From Actinomadura madurae (GTDB lineage: Bacteria > Actinomycetota > Actinomycetes > Streptosporangiales > Streptosporangiaceae), in the NCBI RefSeq assembly GCF_900115095.1, contig NZ_FOVH01000025.1, positions 1 through 64,000 on the forward strand: a stretch of 64,000 bases of DNA, given 5' to 3'. The translations under genes were made by a program, and so were the position numbers. The notes beneath the pieces were generated by a model, which had not been told where the DNA came from, searched no databases, and was given only the letters and a program-made list of their open reading frames with translations. Below are positions 35,632 through 43,578 of the stretch, one piece after another; positions within the stretch are counted from its first letter, which is position 1; each line of letters opens with the position of its first letter.

Positions 35632-35849
35632 CGGCACTCCCGAAGGTCGTCACCACGGATTATGCGACCGTCCGGGCGTCCCGGCGAGATGGCGAAAACG
35701 TGACAGCTTCTTTGGACGTCCGGTCCGATGACGGCGAGTGGGTGATGATCGCCCGGCATCGGTTGCTAGGCTGCGGAGAGCCGGGGGAAGCAGACATCGT
35801 TCCGCATTTCCCGGGTTTGACTTGATAGTCGAGGTGAAGGGGTCCCACC

Positions 35850-35969
35850 GTGAAGAAGCTGCTCGTCCTCGCCGTTGTCGCACTCGGTGGCTTCGCTGTC
35901 TGGCGCAAGCTCCAGCAGGACCGCGCCGAGCTGGACCTGTGGACCGAGGCCACGTCGTCCGACAACTGA
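35850..35969 (+). CDS. DLW-39 family small protein
   Basis: This 39-codon gene has a GTG start. It has a hydrophobic N-terminus (KKLLVLAVVALGGFAVWRK), then LQQDRAELDLWTEATSSDN, with the hallmark DLW motif. The family is defined as 39-residue actinobacterial proteins of unknown function encoded near gyrA/tRNA-Ala, and this copy matches in length and place. A GAAGGGG ribosome-binding site lies upstream. It is probably membrane-anchored. Confidence 0.93.
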   Translation: MKKLLVLAVVALGGFAVWRKLQQDRAELDLWTEATSSDN

Positions 35970-35991
35970 TCCGCCGGCGACCGGCCCCGGC

Positions 35992-36710
35992 GTGAGCGAA
36001 GCAGAGCCGATCACCGTCGCCTGCCTCGATCTCGCCGGGACCACCGTCGCGGACGGCGACACGGTCGAATCCGCCTTCGCCGAGGCGATCGCCACCCTGG
36101 GGATCGTCTCCGGCACGGCGGCCTACGACCGTGCCCTCGCCCACTTCCGCGACGCCCGCGGCGGCTCGAAGATCGCCATCTTCCGCGCGCTCTTCGACGA
36201 ACCCCGCGCCCAGGCCGCGAACCTGGCGTTCGAGCGTTCCTACGACCAGCTCGTCGACCGGCACGGCCTCAAACCCGTACCCGGCGCCGATGAGGCCCTG
36301 CGACGCATCCGCGGCGCCGGCGTGCGCGTGTGCCTGCTCACCGGCTTCGGCCGCAGCACCCAGGCCCGCATCCTCGACGCCCTGGACTGGTGGGACCGCG
36401 TCGACCTGACGCTCTGCCCCGCCGACGTCCCCCGCGGCCGCCCGTGGCCCGACCTCGTCCTGACCGCGGCCCTCCGCCTCGGCGTGGACGACGTCCGCCA
36501 CATCGCCGTCTGCGGCGACACCGCCAACGACATAACATGCTCACCGGCCGCCGCTCCGGCGCGTCCATCGTCGCGGGCGTCCTCACCGGCGCCCACGACC
36601 ACGACCGCCTCCTCGACGCCGGCGCCACCCACGTCCTCCCCAGCGTCGCGTCCCTCCCCGACCTCATCCTCCCCACCACCGATTCCACGACCGCCGACCA
36701 CCCCGGGTAG
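35992..36710 (+). pseudogene. HAD-superfamily phosphonatase-like hydrolase, frameshifted
   Basis: The first frame (from GTG 35992) gives the HAD core: CLDLAGTTVADGDTVESAFA with the nucleophile Asp, LLTGFGRSTQARILDALDWW and CGDTANDI. After GDTAND the frame breaks. The homologous continuation (MLTGRRSGASIVAGVLTGAH then ATHVLPSVASLPDLIL) lies two bases on, ending at a stop at 36708-36710. The five bases ATAAC between the halves are one short or two too many. Either it is a true frameshift in the last catalytic region or a sequencing error. It would be ~239 residues if repaired, a normal length. Confidence 0.85.
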
Positions 36711-36726
36711 GCTTGTCCCGCCGCGA

Positions 36727-36799
36727 GGGGCCTTAGCTCAGTTGGTAGAGCACCGGCTTTGCAAGCCGGGTGTCAGGGGTTCGAATCCCCTAGGCTCCA
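36727..36799 (+). tRNA. tRNA-Ala (TGC anticodon)
   Basis: The acceptor GGGGCCT pairs with AGGCTCC (one G-T pair), and the D-arm is GCTCAGTTGGTAGAGC. The anticodon stem CCGGC/GCCGG has TGC at 36760-36762, and the T-arm is AGGGGTTCGAATCCCCT. CCA is not encoded. It is the standard partner of DLW-39 near actinobacterial origins. Its 3' part is duplicated at 37424-37436. Confidence 0.97.
36782..36794. repeat. attachment-site-like direct repeat, copy 1 (tRNA-Ala T-arm)
   Basis: CGAATCCCCTAGG in the T-arm and acceptor of tRNA-Ala recurs exactly at 37424-37436. An integrase relic follows each copy, so they look like att sites left by an integrated element. Confidence 0.7.
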
Positions 36800-36817
36800 C
36801 CCACCAAGAAGCCCCGG

Positions 36818-37020
36818 TCAGAAGTGAAGTTCCGGCCTGGGCTCTCGTCTTTCACGAATCTTCTTTCGCTTCCGTGCCCGTCGCGTGCCCGAACGCCTTC
36901 GGCCCTTGGGTTCGGCCTTGGCCATCGCGCTCAGGGTGCCCGCGATCTCGCGGTGCCGCTCGTCCGTCGCGCGCAGGTAGATCATCGCCGCGTGGTGGCT
37001 GGCGGCCCATGCGTTCCTCG
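36818..37020 (-). pseudogene. integrase C-terminal relic 1 next to tRNA-Ala
   Basis: The minus strand encodes SHHAAMIYLRATDERHREIA and GTLSAMAKAEPKG. This matches the C-terminal end of actinobacterial tyrosine integrases, where the catalytic Tyr is the Y in AMIYLR. Upstream of this the frame loses homology and runs into the next gene. Only about 60 residues remain. Its place beside the 3' end of tRNA-Ala is where integrases of tRNA-inserted elements sit. Confidence 0.75.
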
Positions 37021-37023
37021 AGC

Positions 37024-37371
37024 TCAGGAAGCGTTGCCCTTGCGATCGCGGCGGGGGTGTTCCCCGCTCAAGGTGAGCGTGAACGTTGGGCCTGGCCGTG
37101 TCGGCATCCAACCGTTGAGCAGCGCTGAGTGGATCGCCCTCGAAACCGTCCGGGGCAGGACCACGCCGGATGGCAGGCTCACCCAGTTGCTGGGATGCGC
37201 ACATGGCAGCGAGACGACGAGCAGCGCGCCGGGTGACTCTGCGGCTTCCACAGCAAAGGTCAGCGGGGACCAGCCCAGCCCCTGGCAGTAGGTCGGGCGG
37301 CCGCGCACTTTCCACCGATACTCGGCCCCGTCGACGACGATGCGCCGGCATCCCCTTCTAGCGAGAGTCAC
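37024..37371 (-). CDS. conserved hypothetical protein
   Basis: This 115-residue protein from a GTG with GGAGGG upstream contains RRIVVDGAEYRWKVRGRPTY, SPLTFAVEAAESPGALLVVS and AHPSNWVSLPSGVVLP. I recognise this pattern from small soluble proteins of unknown function in actinobacteria. It lies between the two att-like repeats, so it may be cargo of the element that inserted at tRNA-Ala. Its last ~15 residues may be altered by the junction with relic 1. Confidence 0.6.
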   Translation of the reverse strand: MTLARRGCRRIVVDGAEYRWKVRGRPTYCQGLGWSPLTFAVEAAESPGALLVVSLPCAHPSNWVSLPSGVVLPRTVSRAIHSALLNGWMPTRPGPTFTLTLSGEHPRRDRKGNAS

Positions 37372-37423
37372 AGGCCCTCCGTCATTTTGTAGCCGCTCCG
37401 AGCAGCCTACGCAGGTCTGGGGG

Positions 37424-37436
37424 CGAATCCCCTAGG
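37424..37436. repeat. attachment-site-like direct repeat, copy 2
   Basis: Exact copy of CGAATCCCCTAGG, 642 bp from copy 1, in a tRNA-3'-like context (GGGGGCGAATCCCCTAGGGCCCACC). It marks the far side of the tRNA-Ala insertion and the near side of a second integrase relic. Confidence 0.7.
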
Positions 37437-37450
37437 GCCCACCTGCGGAA

Positions 37451-37480
37451 ACGCCCCCATCCGACTCCGGATGGGGGCGT
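37451..37480. terminator. strong hairpin downstream of the second att copy
   Basis: A 13-bp perfect stem (37451-37463 with 37468-37480, loop 4 nt) follows 14 bases after the att copy. This is the layout expected if an original tRNA terminator was carried along by integration. Confidence 0.7.
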
Positions 37481-37559
37481 TCGGGACATTACGCCAGCGG
37501 GACGAGTGTGTGCCACTGGCGAGACCGCCGTCATTCTCCCTGCCGTCGCTGCCCGCTCC

Positions 37560-37730
37560 GCTCCTTTCGTCGAGCGCAGCGGGGGATCGCCTGCGGCTCG
37601 GCTCGGACGTCGAGTGGTGGTCGGTCATCGCTGCCCGACGCTTTCTGCTCCAATCGGTCCGTGAGGTCGCGCAGGCTTCCCCGCAGTGCGGCGTTTTGCC
37701 GGTGTGCCGCAGGTCGTGGAGTGCAGGTTC
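37560..37730 (-). pseudogene. integrase relic 2
   Basis: The minus strand reads PALHDLRHTGKTPHCGEACA, then after lost homology DHHSTSEPSRRRSPAALDER. The first is the LHDLRHTGNTLAA catalytic box and the second resembles the C-terminal RDRAIADALD helix. It differs from relic 1 and lies beyond the second att copy. This suggests two elements integrated one after the other. No other gene is visible in 37481-37924. Confidence 0.65.
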
Positions 37731-37924
37731 GGACGCGCGACGGTCTCGACGGCCAGAGCTCACGGGCGTTCGCCGGAAAGCTGCCCCCGCTTGTTCGGCT
37801 CCGCAGAGACGAGCGTCGTAGCGTGCTTGGCGACGTGCGCCCGCAGGTGCTTTCGGAACAGAGGGCCGACGCCCTGCCGGAGAGTCACGGTGCCTGCGGT
37901 GCGGGCGCAATTGGGTGGCGGTGG

Positions 37925-38401
37925 TCAGCAGCAGGTCGCGCTGGCTGTGGCTGCGACTGCCGTGGTCGTTTCGGTGGTCCGGTCTCCGGCTTGGGTTGTG
38001 CAGCACGCGGACTCTTCGGCCTTGGCGAGAGTGTCCGCGTCGGCCTTGACCGTGTAGACCTCCCACGGCTCGCCGCCGGGACCGTGGACCCAGACCTTGT
38101 CCTGCAGCGCGTAGCAGCACGAGGTGTCGTTCTCCTCCAGGGTCACGAGTCCGGCGTCCGTCAGGCGCTTGGTCGCGTCGGTGACGAGCCCGGAGTCCTC
38201 GACCTCGACGCCGAGGTGATCCATGCGGGTCGGCTCCCCGTCCTCGCCCTCGATCAGGACGAGCTTGAGCGGCGGCTCGACGACGGCGAAGTTGGCGTAG
38301 CCGGGCCGGAGTTTGGCCGGCTCCGTGCCAAAGAGCTTGGAGTAGAAGGCGATCGAGCCTTCCAGGTCGGACACGCGCAATGCGAGCTGGACGCGGGACA
38401 T
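37925..38401 (-). CDS. arsI: ArsI/CadI family metalloenzyme (organoarsenical C-As lyase type)
   Basis: This 158-residue VOC-fold enzyme starts MSRVQLALRVSDLEGSIAFY. It has FAVVEPPLKLVLIEGEDGEP and a vicinal Cys pair, NDTSCCYALQDKVWVHGPGG. ArsI enzymes are Fe(II)-dependent dioxygenases that remove the organic group from trivalent methyl- and aryl-arsenicals; CadI homologues are cadmium- and arsenic-induced. The Thr/Ala-rich tail ends in a further Cys pair (TASATCC). GAGGAGG precedes the ATG. It is divergent from arsR, sharing the 38402-38539 operator region. Confidence 0.9.
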   Translation of the reverse strand: MSRVQLALRVSDLEGSIAFYSKLFGTEPAKLRPGYANFAVVEPPLKLVLIEGEDGEPTRMDHLGVEVEDSGLVTDATKRLTDAGLVTLEENDTSCCYALQDKVWVHGPGGEPWEVYTVKADADTLAKAEESACCTTQAGDRTTETTTAVAATASATCC

Positions 38402-38539
38402 GGGTTCCTCCTCGTGTCGTGGGCGGTGTCGGCCGGTCGTCGGTCGGCGGGTGCCCAGGTGAAGGCTGTTTAGATGTTCGTCTAAGCAGCCGATGGATCG
38501 AGTTTGCATCCGTGCATAGATGGATGTCAAATTAGAGGC
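38402..38539. promoter_or_regulatory. arsI-arsR divergent promoter/operator region
   Basis: Two dyads are visible: TTAGA-N6-TCTAA (38470-38485) and CATCC-N10-GGATG (38507-38526). A 12-bp direct repeat, GTCTAAGCAGCC, occurs at 38480-38491 and again at 38542-38553 across the arsR start. These are candidate ArsR operators controlling both directions. Confidence 0.6.
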
Positions 38540-38920
38540 ATGTCTAAGCAGCCGTTGCCGATCTTGGGCCCCGTCGACGCCGAGGGGGCGTGCTGTGCGC
38601 CCCTGGTCTGCGAGCCGTTGAGCGAGAACGAGGCGGCCGAACTGGCGCCGTTGTTCAAGGCGATCGCCGACCCCGTCCGATTGCGACTGCTGTCCTTGAT
38701 CGCCTGCCACGAGGGTGGAGAGGTGTGCGTATGCGACCTGACCGCCGCGTTCGACCTCACGGCGCCCACGATCAGCCATCACCTGAAAGTGCTCAAGCAG
38801 GCCGGGTTGATCGACTCGGAGCGGCGCGGGACGTGGGTTTACTACTGGCTCAACCCCGGCGTCCTGGAACGGCTGTCGACGATCCTCGGGCCGCGCGTCG
38901 CCGCAGCCGCTGTCTCCTGA
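38540..38920 (+). CDS. arsR: ArsR family arsenic-responsive repressor
   Basis: This is a 126-residue winged-helix repressor. The inducer site is the Cys pair in GEVCVCDLTAAF at the start of the recognition region, the classic As(III)-binding CVC motif. The DNA-binding helix is TAPTISHHLKVLKQAGLID. An extra Cys pair lies near the N-terminus (GACCAPLVC). ATG 38540 has only a weak ribosome-binding site. It heads the rightward ars operon and probably represses both directions. Confidence 0.93.
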   Translation: MSKQPLPILGPVDAEGACCAPLVCEPLSENEAAELAPLFKAIADPVRLRLLSLIACHEGGEVCVCDLTAAFDLTAPTISHHLKVLKQAGLIDSERRGTWVYYWLNPGVLERLSTILGPRVAAAAVS

Positions 38921-38933
38921 CCGGGCGCCTGTG

Positions 38934-39347
38934 ATGACCGCCGTCGTGCCCGAGGTGCTGTTCGTGTGCGTTCATAACGCTGGACGCTCCCAGATGGCCG
39001 CCGCCCTGCTCGATCACCACGCCGCCGGACGGGTCCGCGTCCGGTCAGCCGGGTCCGCACCCGCAGACGAGATCAACCCCGCCGTCCGCGCAGTGATGGC
39101 CGAACTCGGCCTGGACTTGTCCAAGGAGTTCCCCAAGCCGCTCACCGGCGAAGCCGTCCAGGCCGCCGACGTGGTCATCACCATGGGCTGCGGCGACGCC
39201 TGCCCTGCCTTCCCTGGCACGCGGTATCTCGACTGGCAGCTTCCCGACCCCGCCGGCCGGCCCGTCGAGAAGATCCGTCCCATCCGCGACGAGATCGACA
39301 CCCGCGTCCGCGCCCTGCTCGCCGAACTCCTGCCCGCCGGCGCCTGA
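38934..39347 (+). CDS. arsC: arsenate reductase ArsC (low-molecular-weight phosphatase fold)
   Basis: It reduces arsenate to arsenite. The 137-residue protein has the P-loop CVHNAGRSQM with CX5R (Cys12, Arg18), and later Cys in ITMGCGDACPAFPG used for intramolecular disulfide relay. This is the LMW-PTP/thioredoxin-linked class, which in actinobacteria may use mycothiol or mycoredoxin. Start could be ATG 38934 or the adjacent upstream GTG. It lies 13 bases after arsR. Confidence 0.92.
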   Translation: MTAVVPEVLFVCVHNAGRSQMAAALLDHHAAGRVRVRSAGSAPADEINPAVRAVMAELGLDLSKEFPKPLTGEAVQAADVVITMGCGDACPAFPGTRYLDWQLPDPAGRPVEKIRPIRDEIDTRVRALLAELLPAGA

Positions 39348-39380
39348 CGGCCGGCGCCTGTCGCCTCCTTCCGCATGCGC

Positions 39381-39406
39381 TGTTTATCGTCTATCGTCGA
39401 TGAACG
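39381..39406 (+). promoter_or_regulatory. internal operator-like sequence before the second arsR
   Basis: The AT-richer stretch TTATCGTCTATCGTCG with following GATGAACGAT gives partial dyads of ATCGT/ACGAT. It lies in the 59-bp gap before the second arsR and may be a separate, self-regulated promoter. Confidence 0.45.
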
Positions 39407-39757
39407 ATGAATGAGGAGAAAGGGCCGCTCGACCGGCCGACCGCCACCGAGTACGCGTCCTGGTTCAAGGCACTGGCCGACCCGACCCGCGTCCAGATCG
39501 TGTCCCTACTCGCACGGCAGGGACGGCCGATGAACGTCGGCGAGATCGTTGACGCCGTTCACGTCGGGCAGTCGACGGTGTCCGCCCATCTCAAGGTGCT
39601 GGCTCGGGTCCGGTTCGTCCTGGTCGACCAGCACGGGACCTCCCGCTTCTACCGGATCAATGCGGCGTGCGTGGAGTGCTTCCCCACCGCCGCCGACCTG
39701 GTCATGGGACGGGCCGCACCGGTCGCGCCGACCTGCCCACCCGAAGGAGACACCTGA
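39407..39757 (+). CDS. second ArsR family regulator
   Basis: This 116-residue winged-helix protein (WFKALADPTRVQIVSLLARQ, VGQSTVSAHLKVLARVRFVL) lacks the CVC motif of the first ArsR. It has a cysteine near the C-terminus (AACVECFPTAADLV) plus one in its tail (APTCPP), a C-terminal metal or metalloid site type. It may therefore sense a different species such as methylated or organic arsenic. Its stop overlaps the arsM ATG by one base, so it probably controls arsM. Confidence 0.9.
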   Translation: MNEEKGPLDRPTATEYASWFKALADPTRVQIVSLLARQGRPMNVGEIVDAVHVGQSTVSAHLKVLARVRFVLVDQHGTSRFYRINAACVECFPTAADLVMGRAAPVAPTCPPEGDT

Positions 39758-40506
39758 TGGCCGACCCCAGCCCCGGTGGCGCCCCCACAACCGAAGCCAT
39801 CGTCGCGCGGTACTCCGGCCTAGCTCGGCTCGCCCTGGCCGGCGGCACCCCAGAAGACGGCAACAAATGCAGCGACGCCTGCACCGACGCCGCCGCCTAT
39901 TCCGCTGAGGACCAGGTGCCGGAGGCCGCTCTACGCGCGAGTCTCGGATGCGGCAACCCCCTCGCCGTCGCCGAACTGCGTCCCGGAGAAACCGTCCTGG
40001 ACCTGGGCTCAGGCGGCGGACTGGACGTGCTGCTGTCGGCCCGTCGCGTCGGCTCGACCGGAACCGCCTACGGGCTGGACGCCAGCGACGACATGCTCGC
40101 CCTCGCCCGTGCCAACGCCACGCAGGCCGGAGCCCGCAACGCCCATTTCCTGCGCGGCCACATCGAAGACATTCCGCTTCCCGAGGCCAGCGTGGACGTG
40201 GTCATCTCCAACTGCGTCATCAACCTCGCCGCCGACAAGGCCCGCGTGCTCGCCGAAGCCTTCCGCGTCCTGCTCCCCGGCGGCCGACTGGGGGTCAGCG
40301 ACATCATCGCCGAATCCGGCCTTGATCCCGACGAGCGCACCGCCGCAGAGAACCGCCTCGGCTGCGCCGCCTCCACCCTCACCGCCCAGGAGTACCGTCG
40401 CGAGCTGCACGCCGCCGGATTCACCGGCATCACCATCACCGCAACCGCCGACAGCGGCGACGGGCTACACGCCGCCATCGTCCAGGCCACCAAGCCCACC
40501 GGCTAG
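39757..40506 (+). CDS. arsM: arsenite S-adenosylmethionine methyltransferase ArsM
   Basis: ArsM converts As(III) to methylated, often volatile, species. The 249-residue protein has the SAM-binding motif VLDLGSGGGLDVLLSARRVG. The As-binding cysteines are in NKCSDACTD, SLGCGNP, ISNCVIN and NRLGCAAST. The N-terminus begins MADPSPGGAPTTEAIVARYS. ATG 39757 overlaps the preceding stop and follows GAAGGAGA. Confidence 0.93.
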   Translation: MADPSPGGAPTTEAIVARYSGLARLALAGGTPEDGNKCSDACTDAAAYSAEDQVPEAALRASLGCGNPLAVAELRPGETVLDLGSGGGLDVLLSARRVGSTGTAYGLDASDDMLALARANATQAGARNAHFLRGHIEDIPLPEASVDVVISNCVINLAADKARVLAEAFRVLLPGGRLGVSDIIAESGLDPDERTAAENRLGCAASTLTAQEYRRELHAAGFTGITITATADSGDGLHAAIVQATKPTG

Positions 40507-40520
40507 CTCCCGAACGCGCC

Positions 40521-41051
40521 ATGCCATCCCATCACCACGATCAGCCCGGGATCGCCATCCGGGCCATGCAGCCCCAGGACGCCGACCAGGTCCTGACGAT
40601 CTACCAGCACGGCCTGGACACCGGACACGCCAGCTTCGAGACGACCGCCCCCACCTGGCAAGCGTTCGACTCCGCCAAGCTCGACCAATATCGCTATGTC
40701 GCGACCGACCACGCCACAGACCCGAACCACAACGTGCTCGGCTGGATCGCAGCCAGCCCCGTCTCAGATCGATGCTGCTATGCCGGGGTGGTGGAGCACA
40801 GCATCTACGTCTCTCCGCACGCCCGCGGGCTGGGCATCGGCGCCGCACTGCTGACCGCGTTCATCGCCGCCACCGAAGCCGACGACATCTGGACCATCCA
40901 AACCGGCATCTTCCCCGAAAACACCCCCAGCCTCCGCCTGCATGCCAAAGCAGGCTTCCGCACAGTGGGCACCCGTCAAAGACTGGGCCGTCTCCACGGC
41001 AGGTGGCGCGACGTCGTCCTCCTCGAACGCCGCAGCCCTACCGTTCTCTAG
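40521..41051 (+). CDS. GNAT N-acetyltransferase, ArsN-like (arsinothricin/phosphinothricin type)
   Basis: This is a 176-residue GNAT protein. It has IRAMQPQDADQVLTIYQHGL near the N-terminus, the acetyl-CoA motif VSPHARGLGIGAALLTAFI, and the PAT-like end IFPENTPSLRLHAKAGFRTV, GTRQRLGRLHGRWRDVVLLE. PAT and ArsN1 enzymes acetylate phosphinothricin and the arsenical antibiotic arsinothricin. The family call is strong, while arsinothricin as substrate is inferred from its place 14 bases after arsM. Confidence 0.85.
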   Translation: MPSHHHDQPGIAIRAMQPQDADQVLTIYQHGLDTGHASFETTAPTWQAFDSAKLDQYRYVATDHATDPNHNVLGWIAASPVSDRCCYAGVVEHSIYVSPHARGLGIGAALLTAFIAATEADDIWTIQTGIFPENTPSLRLHAKAGFRTVGTRQRLGRLHGRWRDVVLLERRSPTVL

Positions 41052-41303
41052 CGCCAGGCACCAGCGTCACCGGGACCAGGCGCGGCAACCTGGGCGGCGG
41101 GCCACTAGGGCGGTCACCAGGGGACGATCAAGCGGCTCTCCGGCCGACTGCCGGCGGAGGCGCGACGGACATCTCCCGTGCCACTCATCGGAATCGCTCT
41201 ATGTGCGCCGACCTTCTCACGTCGAACAATACGCGCATGCGCTTGCCACCGGACGCTGCTTCCACCGCACCCGTCCTCCGAACGACGAAGGAGTAGCGAG
41301 ACG

Positions 41304-42488
41304 ATGTGCGATGTCCTGAGATCCGCGGCGAACCAGATGCCGGAGGCCGATCGGCGGCGATTCCTCAAGTCGCTGAGCGCGGCTGCGGCCGCCGGTGGGC
41401 TCATAGCGGCCGGTTCGCCTGCGGCCGCGGCGGGGCCGGAGAGGAAAGGTTCGGCCGCTCGCCGTCACCGCACCAGACTTGTCCTTCTGGGCACCGCCGG
41501 TGGGCCTGGTCGGCTTGCCGGTGGCCCGGCCGGCGTCTCGACTGCGGTGGTGTACGAGGACCGGGTCTACCTCGTCGACCTCGGCGCCGGATCCCTTATC
41601 CAACTCTCGCAGAGCGGCCTGGGCCTTGACGCCGAGGTCTCGTCATCGCTGGCGCGGGTGAGCGGGGTCTTCTTCACGCACCTGCACAGCGATCATGTCA
41701 CGGACTGGCCTGGCGTCTACGCAACCGGCACGACGAACGCATTCGGCCGCATGCTGCCCAAAGTACAAGTGTTCGGGCCCGGGGACCGAGGTACGTTGCC
41801 CCGAGTGTTCCCCCCGGGACGGCCAGCGCCGCCAGTGGTTCACGCTGAAGACCCCACGCCGGGTATCACCGGCATGACCAGCTACCTCAGCAGGGCGTTC
41901 GCCCAAGACTTCAACGACCGCGCGCGCGACAACAACCTGGCAGCGCCAGAGAGTCTTTTCGACGTGCACGACATCGACCTGGCCGGTGTCTGGGACGTCG
42001 ACGCCGAAGGCAGGCCTCCCCGGCTCGCCGGACCGCTGCACGTCTGGGACGACGGTGATGTGCGCGTCACGGCAACGCTGGTCGACCACCACCCGACCGC
42101 GCCCGCGTTCGGCTACCGCTTCGACACCCCGGACGGGTCCGTCGTCATCTCGGGAGATACCACGGTCAGCGAGAACCTGATCGATCTCGCCCAAGGATGC
42201 GACTTCCTCGTCCACGAGGTCATCGATCCGAAATTCGTCGAGGCGGTGACGGCCTCGCTGCCCGACGACATCGCCGGGCCGGCGCGAGAGCATCTGCTCA
42301 GCTCCCACACCACGATCGAGCAGGTGGGCCGAGACGTGGCCGAGCCCGCGGCCGCGAAGAACCTGGTGCTGAGCCACCTCATACCGAGCACGAACGCGGC
42401 GTCTCGCTGGCGGCTCGCGCAGCGCGGCTACTCCGGCCGCCTCATCGTGGGAAAAGACCTGATGCGGCTCGGCATCGGTCGGCCGTGA
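41304..42488 (+). CDS. Tat-exported metallo-beta-lactamase-fold hydrolase
   Basis: This is a 394-residue protein. A twin-arginine signal (ADRRRFLKSLSAAAAAGG) lies near residues 15-35, implying folded export. The MBL core has THLHSDHVTDW (metal ligands, near residue 126), GDTTVSENLIDLA and late SHLIP for the last His. It resembles the ribonuclease Z/arylsulfatase-like MBL hydrolases of the cell surface; the substrate is unknown. ATG 41304 with AAGGAG upstream is chosen. The frame is open further upstream but lacks a ribosome-binding site there. Confidence 0.85.
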   Translation: MCDVLRSAANQMPEADRRRFLKSLSAAAAAGGLIAAGSPAAAAGPERKGSAARRHRTRLVLLGTAGGPGRLAGGPAGVSTAVVYEDRVYLVDLGAGSLIQLSQSGLGLDAEVSSSLARVSGVFFTHLHSDHVTDWPGVYATGTTNAFGRMLPKVQVFGPGDRGTLPRVFPPGRPAPPVVHAEDPTPGITGMTSYLSRAFAQDFNDRARDNNLAAPESLFDVHDIDLAGVWDVDAEGRPPRLAGPLHVWDDGDVRVTATLVDHHPTAPAFGYRFDTPDGSVVISGDTTVSENLIDLAQGCDFLVHEVIDPKFVEAVTASLPDDIAGPAREHLLSSHTTIEQVGRDVAEPAAAKNLVLSHLIPSTNAASRWRLAQRGYSGRLIVGKDLMRLGIGRP

Positions 42489-42693
42489 AGGCGACGCTCG
42501 CATGCCCGAGCGCTTGAGGGCGTCGCAACGCACCACTGAGTGCATCATTGGGTTTCGGCCGGTGGGCTCGAGTTGACGCCGGGGCGGCGGCGACCGGCAT
42601 GATGTCGCGCCGGGCGATTCTCGGAGGCGGCGCGGCGCCCGCCTGCGCGTTGGGGTCGGCCGTCTCCAGGCAGGCGGGCGGCGGTCGGTGCGC

Positions 42694-43578
42694 TCAGCCG
42701 ATCTGCGCACCTCCGGGCAGGTCGGTCGAGATGCTGAGCTGCTCCCAGGCCGCGATGTCCGCGTCCAGGGCGGCGCGCCCCGACCGCACCAGCCGCAGTG
42801 CGTCCGAGCCCAGGAGCAGGTGTGCCGGCGGCTGCTCCGACTCGACGACGGCGAGGATCGCCGCGGCGGCCTTGGCCGGGTCGCCGAGCTGGTTGCCGCT
42901 CGCCTTCAGGCGCGCCTCGCGGATGGGTCCGAACAGCTCGTCGTAGTCGCTGATCGACCGCTCGGCGCGATCCATCGAACGGCCGGCCCAGTCGGTCCGG
43001 AACGAGCCGGGAGCGACCGCGGTCACGTACACCCCGAACTGGGCGACCTCCTTGCCGAGGGACTCCAGGATGCCCTCAAGGGCGTACTTGCTCCCGTGGT
43101 AGAAGGTCAGGCCCGGGACCGTCATGAGCCCGGCCATCGAGGTGATCCCGATGACACGGCCCGCCCGGCGCCGGCGCATCGAGGGCAGGACGGCCTTGAT
43201 CGTGGCGACCGCGCCGAAGACGTTGGCGTCGAACTGCGCGCGCAGCGCGCTCATCGGGGACTCCTCGAACACCCCCTCATGCCCGTAGCCGGCGTTCGCC
43301 ACCACGACGTCCACCGGCGCGACGTCCTCCTCGACGGCGCCGAGCACGGTGAGCACGGCGTCGTGGTCGGTGACGTCGAGGACCCGCGCTACGGCCCGGC
43401 CGGGCGCGAGGGCCTCGAACGCGACCGCGTCCTCCGCCCTGCGAACGGTGCCGACCACCGTGTGGCCGGCCTCGAGCGCGGCGCTTGCCAGCGCCCGGCC
43501 GAGCCCGGCGCTCACGCCTGTGATCAGGAATGTCTTCGGTCGGACGGCGGGCTCGGCGGTGGCTGCGTTCTCGCTCAT
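42694..43578 (-). CDS. SDR family oxidoreductase
   Basis: This 294-residue SDR begins with an acidic leader and the cofactor motif TGVSAGLGRALA. It has DVVVANAGYGHEG, a catalytic Ser region ITSMAGLMTVPG and YHGSKYALEG with Tyr and Lys. It resembles the SDRs that act on hydroxysteroid- or retinal-like substrates; the real one is unknown. It is transcribed divergently from the SDR at 43714, sharing an AT-rich control region. Confidence 0.88.
   Translation of the reverse strand: MSENAATAEPAVRPKTFLITGVSAGLGRALASAALEAGHTVVGTVRRAEDAVAFEALAPGRAVARVLDVTDHDAVLTVLGAVEEDVAPVDVVVANAGYGHEGVFEESPMSALRAQFDANVFGAVATIKAVLPSMRRRRAGRVIGITSMAGLMTVPGLTFYHGSKYALEGILESLGKEVAQFGVYVTAVAPGSFRTDWAGRSMDRAERSISDYDELFGPIREARLKASGNQLGDPAKAAAAILAVVESEQPPAHLLLGSDALRLVRSGRAALDADIAAWEQLSISTDLPGGAQIG

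Noticed and set aside
20428..35849. A second copy of the tRNA-Ile 3' end marking the island's far att site
   Set aside because: I looked for CTAGGCCCACCA-like sequence to the right and did not find one; this could be missed by eye, so a local alignment would be decisive.
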